A stretch of 64,000 nt of DNA from Incurvaria masculella (GCA_946894095.1 OX335650.1:7316001-7380000), one strand, 5' to 3'; counted from the first letter of the stretch, positions 31,063-41,483 are shown. The notes: generated by a model not told the origin, from the sequence alone. A program made the numbers and translations.

Positions 31063-32284
31063 TTTTGCTCTAGGGGCTGACACATCGGTATAAAATCTTT
31101 ATTATTGATGTAATATCCTTTCTGAAAGGACGTTCATTTATTATTTTACTAATTTAATAAATTCACATGGATAGATGCAATTATTTAAAAGTTTCCTAAA
31201 TAGAAAAATACTCGCACAAAACCTTATTTGAAGATGGTTTTATTCATCTGCAAATGATGTTATTTTACCCTGTGGCATCATGCACTCACCCAGTTCAAAT
31301 AATATGTAATATTATTCCCAGGTATTGTCACAGAAATAAAAAAAAAACAAATACGGCGTCGTCGTTGCCGGACATCGACCCCAAAGTCACTGTGCCACGA
31401 ACCACCACTTTACCACTAAGATCGATATCCGTAACAATTATCGCTGATCTAATTAGCAATCTGCGGTTGAACAATATGATCAACGATGGGTTCTAGACAC
31501 ATAATGAGAAGAGATATCTAGGTTCGTACCACATTATGTAAATGAACAATGCCCACATATTATGCAAAGGAATAAATCAGTCGGCAAACATACATTTAAT
31601 ACGTGGTGTAGGTAGTATACCCGTGACACAAATAAGAGGATTTTAAATGCAGCATCCAGCTGATCTCAGCGGGTAGCAGTGGGAGTTCAATTTATTGGAC
31701 TGCGGTGCATAAATTGGTAAAACTGCTCGCTGCACGTTGTGCACCTCTAAAGCCAGTGCTATTGTATGATGGCATAGGTATGTAGAGAATCTTAATCTGA
31801 AATATATCGCTAGGAACCTAACCGCTTTGAATACAGCCAGAAATTGGCATAAGAGTATTCATTGGTGAAAAGAGGGTGGAGTTAGGAAGAAGATATATGT
31901 ATGGGTGACATGAGACAGCACGTGTTTCTTTTGGGGATTAATTATAAATTACTAATTTGGATTGACTTAGCCCCTTCGCAGTTGTCAAGTCAAATTATTT
32001 TTGAAGGTTTCATTTTGAAGTGCAATTTCTCCAAAATATCCGACACCCAAATGATGAGTGAATTCACAACAAGTTAAGTCAAGTTTCATCCCCAAGAGGA
32101 ATACGAGCGTTTTCGTGTCAAGAAGATTCCTGGCGCAAATTTTGTGTTCTTTGTCAAAAAGATAAATCGAAAATATTCTGTGTCGATTGCAGATTTTACC
32201 ATTCAATCTTGAATTGGAGGCAATTTCGCTGTCGTGCGCTGCCAAAACAGTTCCCAAACAATGTGAGCCTGGAGTAGATACTTA
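31063..32284. other. No gene recognised
   Basis: AT-rich, no repeat shared with the window. Frames at 31254-31496 and 31985-32257 have no domain. Confidence 0.35.
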
Positions 32285-32441
32285 TGCTGAGATTCATAGA
32301 CGTTACTCGTACTTCGCTGAGCCAAAGTATGGCTTCCGACTGTCAAATTCACATTCGTTCTATACATTTTATGTCAAAACTGACAGTCGAAAGACACACT
32401 TTGGCTCAGCCAAGCACGAATAACGTCTATGAATCTCAGCA
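32285..32441. mobile_element. Foldback MITE, single copy
   Basis: TGCTGAGATTCATAGACGTT at the left and AACGTCTATGAATCTCAGCA at the right are perfect inverted repeats; pairing continues inward (GCTGAGCCAAAGT / ACTTTGGCTCAGC, CTGTCA / TGACAG). The arms are about 60 bases around a ~35-base loop, so nearly the whole 157-bp element folds on itself. Confidence 0.8.
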
Positions 32442-33154
32442 GACTCAAACCAAGGCGTCCGGTCAGAGCCGTGCTTTGACTAGTCGAACCTAGGTTTGAC
32501 GAAGCTTCGGGCAATGGCTGCAACCTATACAAAGGTATGTATACCTATATACGCCTTCTTGCTGAAGCACCGCGCCGCGCCGCCCGTAGCCGCCGCCATA
32601 TTGCTTGCATTCTGTCGCGCACGACAGCGACGCTACGCGCAAAATAAAACCGACAAAAGGTAACACTAACCGACCCGAGCGAGTGTCCAGCCGTTTTTAC
32701 GACCCTGCTCTCCGTCGCCAGCGGTGCCTCCGATACCTGTGCACCCTCCTCCGGCGAGATAAGTGCCAATATGGGATGCCATATTCGCGGGAGATTTTAA
32801 GTATAATAGGCACGCGATAATCATATTGCATGAAATAATTTTATTACCCTGTACGGGATAGGAGAAGGCTGAATTATTATTAGGACGAGGCTATTGATAG
32901 CTCAAGGATAGCACGATCCTGTTGAAATAGCCGCAGATGAGGTGATTCAAAGGCTATTCGTGTTTTTTTTTGGGATCGGCATGCCAGCTCGATCAGTGGC
33001 GATGTGCCGTTTTTTGTTTGAAAATGTCACCGGCAAAGTACGTGTAATGTAATCATTACAGGCGCTGTGTCGAGGGCTCACTGCTAAGGTTTCCGTCTAA
33101 GGTTGCACGGATAATGAGTATTGGCTTGATTTCGTTACGCAATACGCAAGTCTT
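32442..33154. other. No gene; CpG-rich patch at 32555-32760
   Basis: Contains GCCGCCATATTG (YY1/Pho-like core) and CGCGCCGCGCCGCCC. Short frames on both strands are composition artefacts. A possible regulatory patch. Confidence 0.35.
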
Positions 33155-33300
33155 TTTTAACCGACTTCAAAAAAGGAGGAGGTTCTCAATTCGTCGGAAT
33201 CTTTTTTTTTTTTCTCTTTTTTTTTATGTATGTTCACCGATTACTCGAAGACCCCTGAACCGATTTGAAAAATTCTTTTTTTGTTCGAAAGGGTATACTT
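33155..33300 (+). repeat. CCGACTTCAAAAAAGGAG repeat
   Basis: TTAACCGACTTCAAAAAAGG, AGGAGGTTCTCAATTCG, a poly-T block, then TATGTATGTTCACCGATTAC and CTGAACCGATTTG. I recognise this string as one of the most common dispersed repeats of Lepidoptera. Only one end is here; it is followed directly by a SINE. Confidence 0.7.
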
Positions 33301-33319
33301 TTTTCAAGTGTTTTTTTTT

Positions 33320-33685
33320 GTCAGCCTCGGTAGCTCAGTGTGCGACGCCTTGCGATTCGATAAGCTGGGGAAGCACCATTGAGCGCGGTTAGGTTCTAGA
33401 TCGGTGACCATTTTCAAGCATTGAGGCTGGCCGTGGTTCGGATTCCCCGTAAATCTGTAGGTCCTTACTAACTAGGTGGTGGTAATCCCGCCGAGGTTTG
33501 TACCATCGCATTGATTGAACGATGGTCGAAGCGGCACTAAAATTTGTCAGTGTTTTTCATCCAGTTCAATGTAGGCGAGCAATAAAAGGAAGGTCCTGGA
33601 ATAGCACCTAGTTCCCATGTGGTGTGTTAGGCTAATACGGACGGTCAGTTCGGAATTAGTCATCTATGTCCAGTTACATAAAAAA
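33320..33685 (+). repeat. SINE S with chimeric tRNA/5S rRNA head, full length
   Basis: Second 5S-type copy, diverged from the one at 3266. It starts with a tRNA box A-like GGTAGCTCAGTG (from about 33330) and then reads like 5S rRNA: AAGCACCATTGAGCGCGGTT and AGATCGGTGACCA. The body (GTGGTTCGGATTCC onward), GTGTGTTAGGCTAATAC and a short A-tail follow. Being a second independent copy, it shows the composite head is heritable and not a one-off recombination. Confidence 0.85.
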
Positions 33686-33835
33686 CTACACCGTTAAAAC
33701 ATTAAAAAGGAACAGAGTACCCTCTTGTGGTCAACATTAGGCTTTTGACAATGGACCGTTACTCAAACGCATTTCTCTGCTGCACCGCCAGGATTTGGAG
33801 CTGTCTGCCGGCGGATGCCTTTCCTCGAGTCGCCT

Positions 33836-34008
33836 TCAGAACGTAAAAAAATCAAAACGACAAAAATCTATTTTTGAATTACATTTTATAATGTTTATTC
33901 AGAACGTAGAAAATCAGAATGACAAAATTCGACGGTCTGATTTTTTGATGCTCTGCAATGGTATTTCAAAAATATAAATTTTTGTCGTTCTGAATTTTTG
34001 ACGTTCTG
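33836..34008. mobile_element. Inverted-repeat element with CAGAACGT ends
   Basis: CAGAACGTAAAAAAATCAAA then ACGACAAAAAT at the left, and ATTTTTGTCGTTCTGAATTT then TTGACGTTCTG at the right, form imperfect inverted repeats. A third related block (TTCAGAACGTAGAAAATCAG) lies inside at about 33899. About 173 bp. Confidence 0.65.
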
Positions 34009-34660
34009 ACGAGGCCCCCTTTCCTCATACCCATTACCTGAGAGTTTTCGAGCGTAATTTGAAAAAGCCCGAAAGCTGGTATGGTGCCTCGCTAAACGTG
34101 GTTTCACGAGACGAGTTGTATATGGCATTTCTGAGCACTTTAGTTCTCGGTACAGCCACCCAAACCTGTTTCTCATAAAAAAAAGTTCCAATTGGTGTAT
34201 CTACTCTAAAGTTACTCTAAAGTTTATTCGCTTTTTCTACAAACCTCCATGTCTTCACACACCCCGTGCGTCACACCCACTGAACGTGTGTCGGTACGTG
34301 CTTAGTATTGGACTATACCTTTACATGTCCCACCTTGGGCCGTGTCGGAACTAAATTGCACAGATCAATTCAGCTCGCTACAGCCAAGAGAGCCTTCTCA
34401 ATTTCCTTATTGTCGCAGTGTTCGGGAGGTTGCGTGGTAAACCGGCACCGTTAGACGAACTCCGCCTCGTGTTGTGGCGGCACAATGGCGGCCGTGCGTC
34501 GAGCACCCAAAACGCGACTCTGGTGTGAGGCGCTGAGAGCCTTTGTGATCCGGGAATGACTTATCCGTACTCTGGGAGTGGTCACAATGCCGCTTAGTGG
34601 CATGGTTTACAGCTGATTTCTACCTTCTTCCCTTCAATTCAATTAGTCTTATTTGTTTTC
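34009..34660. other. No gene recognised
   Basis: ACAATGGCGGCC (34491-34502) lies in a small GC-rich patch. The 98-residue minus frame (33895-34191) partly covers the inverted-repeat element and has no domain. Confidence 0.35.
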
Positions 34661-35293
34661 TTAAGGTGGCCACCTTCCCGCTAGTTTTGATAGTTTTGAA
34701 GACAGATCTTTATATTTATTACGAATAATTTCTTTGTAACTGTGTTTTATTGTCTGCCTTTGTTTTTCCTGCATAAATAAATCAACTCCCCATACAAGCG
34801 TGGAAAGAAGGTCATGCGCATATTTCTTGTCAGAGATCCAAAACTATACTCAAAACAGCTTTATTTCACCGAACTAGATGTCTGATGATCATTGGCATTG
34901 TAAAATGGTGTTTGGTTTCTAAGTTATAAGGTCCGAAAGTTCGAATTTTCGCGCTTCTTATGCAAGAACTTTGGAGGTGGATTACTCAGCGATAAAATAA
35001 AAACATCTTAGAATGATCAGTCAGCAGACCTAGCTTGTTTCATGAAGATTTATAATCATTTTGGTTTTTGTTTGATTTTTGACTACAGTGCTATCGATTT
35101 ACTTCTAGCTATAATAAAAATTTTCGTAAATCTTACCAAATCAAACAGTATGCGCATTGTCTGCTTTATGGACATGTTGCATCCTCCTTATTACGGAACC
35201 TGTCTTTTTCTTTGAAACAGAGAAGGTTCAAGAGCGCAATGTTTTGTACCGTGCCCGCGAATCAGTTAGTCTCGCCGGGAAGGGCCGCCTTAA
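34661..35293 (+). repeat. C-family MITE, copy C5, with ~90-bp insertion
   Basis: TTAAGGTGGCCACCTTCCCG at the left, GAAGGGCCGCCTTAA at the right, 633 bp. The extra sequence at about 34686-34780, between the terminal repeat and the CAACTCCCCATAC block, is not in other copies. The sub-terminal hairpin is damaged here (CAATGTTTTGTACCGTGCC). Confidence 0.85.
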
Positions 35294-35599
35294 AAGCCGC
35301 TACTTCTATGCAAAGTATCTATTATTCTATGCCACTACATGAAATGCATCTATGCACACATGGAGCACGCAGGCCTGTGACATTTATCTTTCAAGCAACC
35401 AACACACACCAGCACACTTCAGTCGCCACAAAAAAACCGACGCCATTCGTCTTGTCATATCAACATAGAGAAATGGAGATGGCTCGACTACTCCCCTTCC
35501 CGCCTTTCTATCATCGCGCAACGCGCAACAGGCATCAATTCACTGTTAGAATTCCTCCAAGAAGAAGAAAACAAACGGAACGGCCGGTCAAAGCGTTCT
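35294..35599. other. No gene recognised
   Basis: The 137-residue plus frame (35212-35625) starts inside C5 and ends inside a SINE scrap; its middle has no domain. Confidence 0.35.
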
Positions 35600-35668
35600 G
35601 CTGGTGTGTTGGGCTAATATCATGACAATAGCTATGGTATCAATCACCCATGTCTAATTCCATAAAAA
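35600..35668 (+). repeat. SINE S, 3' fragment
   Basis: CTGGTGTGTTGGGCTAATAT to CCATGTCTAATTCCATAAAAA. Confidence 0.65.
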
Positions 35669-36931
35669 CCTAGAAATATGTAACCATAGAGATTAATATG
35701 GGTGTGTATTTTATGTTGGATCATTGAAAAACGCCTAAGAATTCGAGATCCACTCACTGTATACTGTCATATCTAAGTATGTAAACTGTATGAGCACTGA
35801 GTAATGTCAATGTTTGTCAAGAGAAGTCGTGGCCAGAAAGCTACTTAGTAAAGGTAGTAAAGGTTGCATCATGTTACGCTTGGGTAAAGCTTCCGTCTTC
35901 TAAAATGATTAAATTCATTACTGTTGTCAGTCCTTCGAGCGAGGTAAATAGGTAACAGCTTCATTGCGACATGACCCCTCACTCGTGCGCATGCGCACTG
36001 GTCATGCACCAGACGGCGCCGGAGGGGGAGGGAACAGACGTGACAACAAGCGGCCATCGCCGTCTCCGATGCCTCTTTCTAGGAACGAGTGCCCGTCTCC
36101 GCTTGCATCCACTTGACACTATCAACATCGCGGTGGTAATACGAAACTGAAGAATGTTTTGACGAAACTGACACATGAGTTTTAGGTTGTAAATTAGCGA
36201 TTCTCGAGAGAAGCTAAGCATCTTGCGACAGACTGCATTGGAATTTTTTGCGCTTATATTTAACGAATTTACTAACGCTAGCCATGAATGGTAAGCAATT
36301 ATAGATTTGTAGGATTCCGTTGCAGAGGTTGCGAAACAGCAAGAAAAAATATTTCGCCCTGGTGTCCGTCTTTTTGTCGGTCACACGTAGACACCTCGGG
36401 AATCAATGACCAGATTTGGATTAAACTTACATTAAAATACGTAGAAGAATGGCAGTCAGGAGCAATGTGGGCGCACTTGACACCTCCTGGCTGCTCGCAC
36501 TTTGATGCTGTGCTTCGCTGCGATTAGCTGTGACTAGCGATCAGATACCGGAAGTATTAGCGCCATTGCGTTTATTTAATCCTGTTTTTTTAATAATTTG
36601 TAATGAACTATCTCGTGGCCGTAAAGATTCATTGAAATTCTCTCATAGGACCTCACCACCAGACAATCTGATTTTGAAAATAATTACAAAAAAAAAAGAT
36701 CTGGATATTCGTCTGAAAAGAGCATCAGAAACATTTTCTGAAGAGAATACTTAGTCCGCTATTTGAACTTCTATAAAGCCGTAGGCGGCACATAATGCTC
36801 AAAAGAGTACAAATTGGAATCCTAAACTCCATTGTATGTCTCATTAAGAACTTGAATTTTAAAAACTTATAAAAATATATGTTAACATAATGTTTGATTC
36901 AAAAAAATCTACAAAAATATGAAGGTACTGA
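35669..36931. other. 1.25 kb with no recognised gene
   Basis: 35940-36120 is moderately GC-rich. Short frames at 36288-36527 and 36530-36754 have no domain. No repeat shared with the window. Confidence 0.4.
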
Positions 36932-37054
36932 GGTTTATATGTGAACTGAACTGTAAAACTGAGGAACTCAAAGAAGAAATTGTGCGTCCAATTCGTCAAA
37001 TCCAGCCGACCTTACTGCAAAATCTACTAAAATTCAAGTTCACACATAAACAGT
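36932..37054 (+). pseudogene. Possible Tc1/mariner-type transposase C-terminal scrap
   Basis: The plus strand reads NCKTEELKEEIVRPIRQIQP then TLLQNLLKFKFTHK and a stop. The EELK..I......I.P..LQN.. pattern is typical near the C-terminus of Tc1/mariner-superfamily transposases. The whole scrap lies between imperfect inverted repeats (GGTTTATATGTGAAC and GTTCACACATAAACA, 13 of 15 bases pairing). No catalytic residue is present. Short, so uncertain. Confidence 0.35.
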
Positions 37055-37169
37055 AAACAAGACGGGCTGTATTTTGTAATTCAAGTCCAATTCAAAACTT
37101 TAAAAGTTCTACTAACGTCATATGTACTTCTCGTGTATTGTATTTAATTAAAAACAATTTTTGTTGCAG

Positions 37170-37213
37170 ATACTCTCGGCTCCGCAACAAAACGACAACA
37201 TCAATTTGAAAAG
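37170..37213 (+). other. Possible 44-base micro-exon
   Basis: ACAATTTTTGTTGCAG (ending 37169) is an excellent 3' splice site and TTTGAAAAG|GTAAAAAG (cut after 37213) a good 5' splice site. The bases between read ILSAPQQNDNINLK in the open frame. Splice-like pairs arise by chance in long introns, so this is only a candidate. It could belong to the gene whose first exon may be at 14806. Confidence 0.22.
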
Positions 37214-37431
37214 GTAAAAAGTCAGATCCTGGTACAGTCGAACAAAGAGTTTAGGATACACATCCGGTTGAATGAAAAGATGAACAGTAGAAATACTTTG
37301 ACTTTTGGAAACAATTATAGTGTTGAGTATAGATTCAAACATAGTTGAGGATGTCTACTAGCTACAGAGTAAACAAAACCCTAACAAAATTGAATCAGAG
37401 GTTGTATTTAAACACCATTCATTTTTAGGGT

Positions 37432-37719
37432 TCCGTACCCAAAGGGTGCCAACGGAACCCTATTACTAAGCCTCCGCTGCTCATCCGTCCGTCCGTCTGT
37501 CACAGGGCTATATCTGATGAACCATAATAGTTAGATAGCGGAAATTTTCACAGAGTATGCATTTATTTTGCCGCTATAACAAGAAATACCTAGGTAAAAT
37601 TTAAAAATAATAAAAATGAAAGTGGGCCCCCCATACAAAAAACGTGATTTTTGTGTTAAAGCTTGTACGATGGTACGGAACCCTCCGTGTGCGAGTCCGA
37701 CTCGCACTTGGCCGGTTTT
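37432..37719 (-). repeat. E-family element, copy E4
   Basis: Complete; starts TTTTTAGGGTTCCGTACCC and ends GCACTTGGCCGGTTTT. Short ACGG tract. Forms a head-to-head pair with E5, 106 bases away. Confidence 0.92.
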
Positions 37720-37825
37720 ACGTTTAACAGGAAGTGTATCCTTTGGTTATCTGTACCTGGGCTTCGGTTAATAAATGTGTGAATCTTCCTAAAAAAAACT
37801 AAAAAAGGAGTTACTTTGCTGTGCT

Positions 37826-38143
37826 AAAAACCGGCCAAGTGCGAGTCGGACTCGCGCACAAAGGGTTCCATACCATCGTACAAGATTTAACACAAAAAAA
37901 TCACGTTTTATGTATGGGACACCCCCCTTTAATTTTTATTTTATTTTTATTTTACCTATTTGTTGTTATAGCGGCAAAATTAATACACACTCTGTGAAAA
38001 TTTCAGCTGCCTACCTATTACGGTTCATGAGATACAGCCCTGTGACAGACGGACGGACGGACGGACGGACGGACGGACGGACGGACAGCGGAGGCTTAGT
38101 AATAGGGTTCCGTTTTGACCCTTTGGGTACGGAACCCTAAAAA
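37826..38143 (+). repeat. E-family element, copy E5, long (ACGG)n
   Basis: Complete copy with about nine ACGG units (38049-38090). Opposite orientation to E4, so the two can form a long hairpin. Confidence 0.92.
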
Positions 38144-38242
38144 GGACTTGACTCATGTGCGTTGCTTAGGGGCGGTGAGGTGATGGAGCGCGGCGCGTGG
38201 CTCTGGGCGGGGGATGGTGTATGAGAATGTGGTCACGTGTAG

Positions 38243-38352
38243 GTATTCTTGGCATTCAGTCATTGCGGATTCAGTAGAGTTAACAGAAGAAGAATTTACT
38301 TTGACATTACTGTTACTCTACTGAATCCGCAATGACTGAATGCCAAGAATAC
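38243..38352. repeat. Near-perfect 43-base inverted repeat with 23-base loop
   Basis: The left arm 38243-38286 (GTATTCTTGGCATTCAGTCA ... TTAACAG) and right arm 38310-38352 (CTGTTACTCTACTGAATCCG ... AAGAATAC) pair with a single-base gap. The flanking sequences do not continue the pairing. It is either a small foldback MITE or the stem of a transcribed hairpin; length and near-perfection are compatible with an siRNA/miRNA-type precursor, but nothing else supports that. Confidence 0.85.
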
Positions 38353-38566
38353 ACGCCCTGTCCGGTGTCAGGGCGGATGTAGGGCGGTTTTCTTCCGCTG
38401 GGCGCGGAGCGTGTTGACCATACTACCACATCCGCTGTATATTCGTAGTTCTTGAAGTTTACTTTCGATATATTTCAAGACAATAATTAAATTAGACTTT
38501 GCAACCTTCGATTTGCTACAGCCCGCTAAGCACCATCTTCAATAAAAAATACTGATGAACAGTCAC

Positions 38567-38730
38567 GAAATCCTGTACTGTATTTTCGCCCCAACAGCAA
38601 ATCATCACTTTCATTATCTCTTTTGCGTCTGTCTGTCTATCCGTTCGTGAAATCCTGTATTGTATTTTCGCTCCAACACCAAACCATCACTTTCAATATC
38701 TCTTTTGCGTCTGTCTGTCTATCCGTTTGT
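38567..38730 (+). repeat. Two tandem copies of an 82-bp unit
   Basis: Unit 1 starts GAAATCCTGTACTGTATTTT (38567), unit 2 starts GAAATCCTGTATTGTATTTT (38649). Both contain TCATCACTTTCA/TT-ATATCTC then TTTTGCGTCTGTCTGTCTAT. A few differences only. Confidence 0.85.
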
Positions 38731-39533
38731 AGCCTCAAAACCACTCACCCGATCACGATGCTGCTGTTTCTCAGCATAGCTCGATCTTCTGATCATCTAC
38801 TTACAATCACGCTAAATTACCAAAGGGATTAAAAGTGTTATTAAATATCAGAGAAGTCGGGGGAAAACCGGCTGATTTTGCTCGGTATTTAACGCATTTA
38901 CTAGCACATAATAAGACAGTGTAGTATGTATACTGACTTTTTTACATTTTTTTGTATAATGCATCCGCTGCTTACAAGCTTCCATGCATGAGTATTATTC
39001 CCGAGAATCTTGTTAATCGGATACCACCGCCTAATCAGCATTCTGTAAATGTACACCACGCCTGCGCATGCGCGCTGCCCCCCCCCCCCCCTCCCGCCTT
39101 CCGCCGCTACCGTCTCCCGGCGGAGCGCGTGACGCGAGGTGTCAGCCGAGCCTGCATCCGCGCCGCCTTGTTCTGAGAAACGACGCACCCGGAGCGATAA
39201 AGAATACTTACTGTCAATGTTATGTATCTATGTAAACCGTAAGATTTAATCGAATTCTAATTATTTATGACTACAACTTATTGTAAAAACAATCCTTACT
39301 ATGTACTCTTCAAAATATATTGTTTATGTTATTTTTCCATCCCTGATACTTGGTTAGGTTAGGACATAAGTTAGTGTATATTTTCTCGAGTAAACATTAA
39401 CTTAACAGTAGAAATAAAGACGCAAATGCGACAATCGTATTTGAGTTGCCGGCGGCCATCGATGCCGGCGGCTAAATTATCTTCGGTCGTATTTCGTTCA
39501 TTGATGACTGCTAAACAAAGGAACGGGTTGATG
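38731..39533. other. No gene; poly-C tract in a CpG patch
   Basis: 14 consecutive C at 39078-39091 inside a CpG-rich patch (39060-39180). Frames on both strands across it are artefacts. Confidence 0.4.
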
Positions 39534-39535
39534 TA

Positions 39536-39866
39536 GGGCCGAGTGCACGAAAGCACAAAAAATCAAAATCAACGTCAACGTATGATCAAACACGTCACTT
39601 TGTGTAGACAGTATGGAAGCCACTCCGTGCGGTTAAGTGAAAGTGACGTGTTTGAACATTGATTAACTCAACCGTTTCTTCGTGCAACCGGGGCGTAGCA
39701 TCACTGAGCCCCGGTTGCACGAAGAATCGGCTAAGTTAATCAATGTTCAAACACGTCACTTTTAGTGAACCGCATAGAGTTCCTTCCATACTGACCACAC
39801 AAAGTGACTTGTATGATCGTACGTTGACGATGATTTTGATTGTTTGTCCTTTCGTGCACTCGGCCC
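39536..39866. mobile_element. Foldback element with TA target duplication
   Basis: 331 bp that is one large inverted repeat: GGGCCGAGTGCACGAAAG at the left mirrors CTTTCGTGCACTCGGCCC at the right, and pairing continues through AAACACGTCACTT / AAGTGACGTGTTT, CATTGATTAACT / AGTTAATCAATG, and CGGTTGCACGAAGAA at the centre. It is flanked by TA on both sides (39534-39535, 39867-39868). No coding sequence. A half copy is at 14911-15075. Confidence 0.88.
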
Positions 39867-39900
39867 TAAAACTTGCGACCAATTAGAACAGTAACCAGCT

Positions 39901-40150
39901 CAGAGTGGGCAGTCTGAGTTCTCACCTAAATTGGCGTTTAAGGCAAACCGATCGACTGGCGTTTTCTCCAAACTCCATACAAAGTTTTTACTAGATATTC
40001 TGTGGTTCTACTTCTTCAAGCTGTCAAAGTCAAACTCGGACTTCCTATTTGTATGAAAACGCGGAGTCGACGTAAACGCAAACGTCGACGTATTTACGGC
40101 AACGTTGAGTAAGCTGTCAAATCAAGCTCGGACTCGCAAATGTTAGTTCG
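39901..40150 (-). repeat. D-family MITE, copy D4, truncated
   Basis: Reverse orientation: CAGAGTGGGCAGTCTGAGTT then CTCACCTAAATTGGCG at the left. It ends at GCAAATGTTAGTTCG, about 75 bases short of the far terminal repeat, where an M1 fragment follows. Confidence 0.85.
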
Positions 40151-40253
40151 ATACATGGGCTTGCTACAACGGATGGATAAGCGACGGCGTGAATAAATTC
40201 GTCGAATAGTTATCTGACCGATTATCAAACTATTGAAAAATCAGCCCTTAGAA
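40151..40253 (+). repeat. M1 MITE, right-end fragment (M1c)
   Basis: GGGCTTGCTACAACGGATGG then ATAAGCGACGGCGTGAATAA and the end TTGAAAAATCAGCCCTTA match the right halves of 49615-49836 and 61719-61946. Confidence 0.75.
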
Positions 40254-40616
40254 CATCAATATTGAACATTGATATTGTACTTTTGCATTCGATCCATATC
40301 AAGACGAACGGTTCTCAAGATTATTGTATTTTCACGTAAATAACGCTTAACTGTTTGGGTTTTTTTACACCTTTACGACATAGTTACAAAACAAATGTTA
40401 GAAATGCTAGATTTGTAATTTTGAGATCAAATTGTTTGTCTTTACGAATAACTCAATGCTCAACGATTTTTTTGTAATTGACGGATTTTCACAAAACAAA
40501 ACAGCTAAATAACTTACCTAAGTTTGTTTTCAATCACGTAGGAAACAATTCCTGGTTTCAACCAGCTTCATCAGATGGGGAGAAGATATGGAGAAAGTAG
40601 GCTGATCAGCACGTAC
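40254..40616. other. No gene; possible splice-like signals on the minus strand
   Basis: On the minus strand CTTAG|GTAAGT (cut at about 40522/40521) is a strong donor, and CTGATGAAGCTGGTTGAAAC (about 40572-40553) resembles the start of a hammerhead core but lacks the following GAAA box. Neither is supported further. Confidence 0.25.
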
Positions 40617-40845
40617 CATATCGAGAGGTGAACTGCGGCTCGGGCTGTGGTTTCTGAACGAATATTTCCGGCGCATTCACTGGGTTGTTAATTGAGTTAG
40701 CGAACTCGCGAACCGATGCTTCCTTTCGAGCTAACAATTGTGTTTTGTTTCTGTATAGACAATCACTATTCACTTGCAGACAATCATCATTCAAACGTTT
40801 CAATAGAGAACTCTTGTCATGATGATCGATGGCCATTAGATAAGA
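40617..40845 (-). CDS. Candidate internal coding exon, unknown host protein
   Basis: On the minus strand TTCTGTCTTCCCAAG (a good pyrimidine tract plus AG, ending at 40846) precedes 76 open codons and one extra base, then G|GTACGT, an acceptable donor (GT at 40616-40615). The peptide begins SYLMAIDHHDKSSLLKRL, passes NDDCLQVNSDCLYRNKTQLL and ARKEASVREFANSINN, and ends PVNAPEIFVQKPQPEPQFTS then RY. Composition looks protein-like. If the exon is instead unspliced, the frame ends at TGA about ten bases later. I do not recognise the product. Its end phase (1) does not match the candidate exon at 25023-25178 (phase 0), so a further exon would be needed if both are one gene. Confidence 0.33.
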
Positions 40846-41287
40846 CTTGGGAAGACAGAATTGGTATTCTAGACCGGTATTGGTTTGTACGTCTTATAGG
40901 TATACCTACCTATACTTAAAAAATACTGCACTTCGCATTTCGTTGTCGCATCTGTTTTCAATCCATGCATAGTTTTACATTGATCAGCCCTACTCATGAA
41001 ATTCACACGGACGGGCGAGTATGAATCACTTTCATTTCGCTTTCGGATGACTCGTGCCGTCGACCTCAAATTAGACTAATTAGAAGGCACAGAAGTAGGG
41101 TGACTCTTGTGAGAAGATTTCACGCGAGGAGTTTAGAAGTATTCACATGTGAACTTAGAGCATTTAGGTCTAAGCATGTGAATATGAATCTTCTGCGAAT
41201 ATGAATAAAAAAATTAGGAAATACCACATTAGGTCTAAATGGTTATATTTTAACTGACTGAGTGTTCTGAGGGTGTTTAAACGAATG
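40846..41287. other. No gene recognised
   Basis: AT-rich with short frames only. Confidence 0.35.
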
Positions 41288-41483
41288 TCTAATATTGGCT
41301 TACCACAGTTATTTTACTCGGTCCTTGTGGCCGACATTTTCCTGTGCATGCGTGCGACTGGGCGGTGATCTGTCAAACGTGCACCCAGCCGTACGCACTC
41401 GCCTTGAAAATGAACCGCACGGGACTGTTCGAAACGTCGGCCACAAGGATCTAGGAAAATAAATGTGGTAAGCCGATATCAGA
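41288..41483. mobile_element. Inverted-repeat MITE, single copy
   Basis: TCTAATATTGGCTTACCACA (41288) and its counterpart TGTGGTAAGCCGATATCAGA (to 41483) form the ends; CCTTGTGGCCGAC / GTCGGCCACAAGG pair further in. The terminal repeats are about 50 bases; the centre is a GC-rich segment (GCGTGCGACTGGGCGGTGAT region). Confidence 0.75.
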
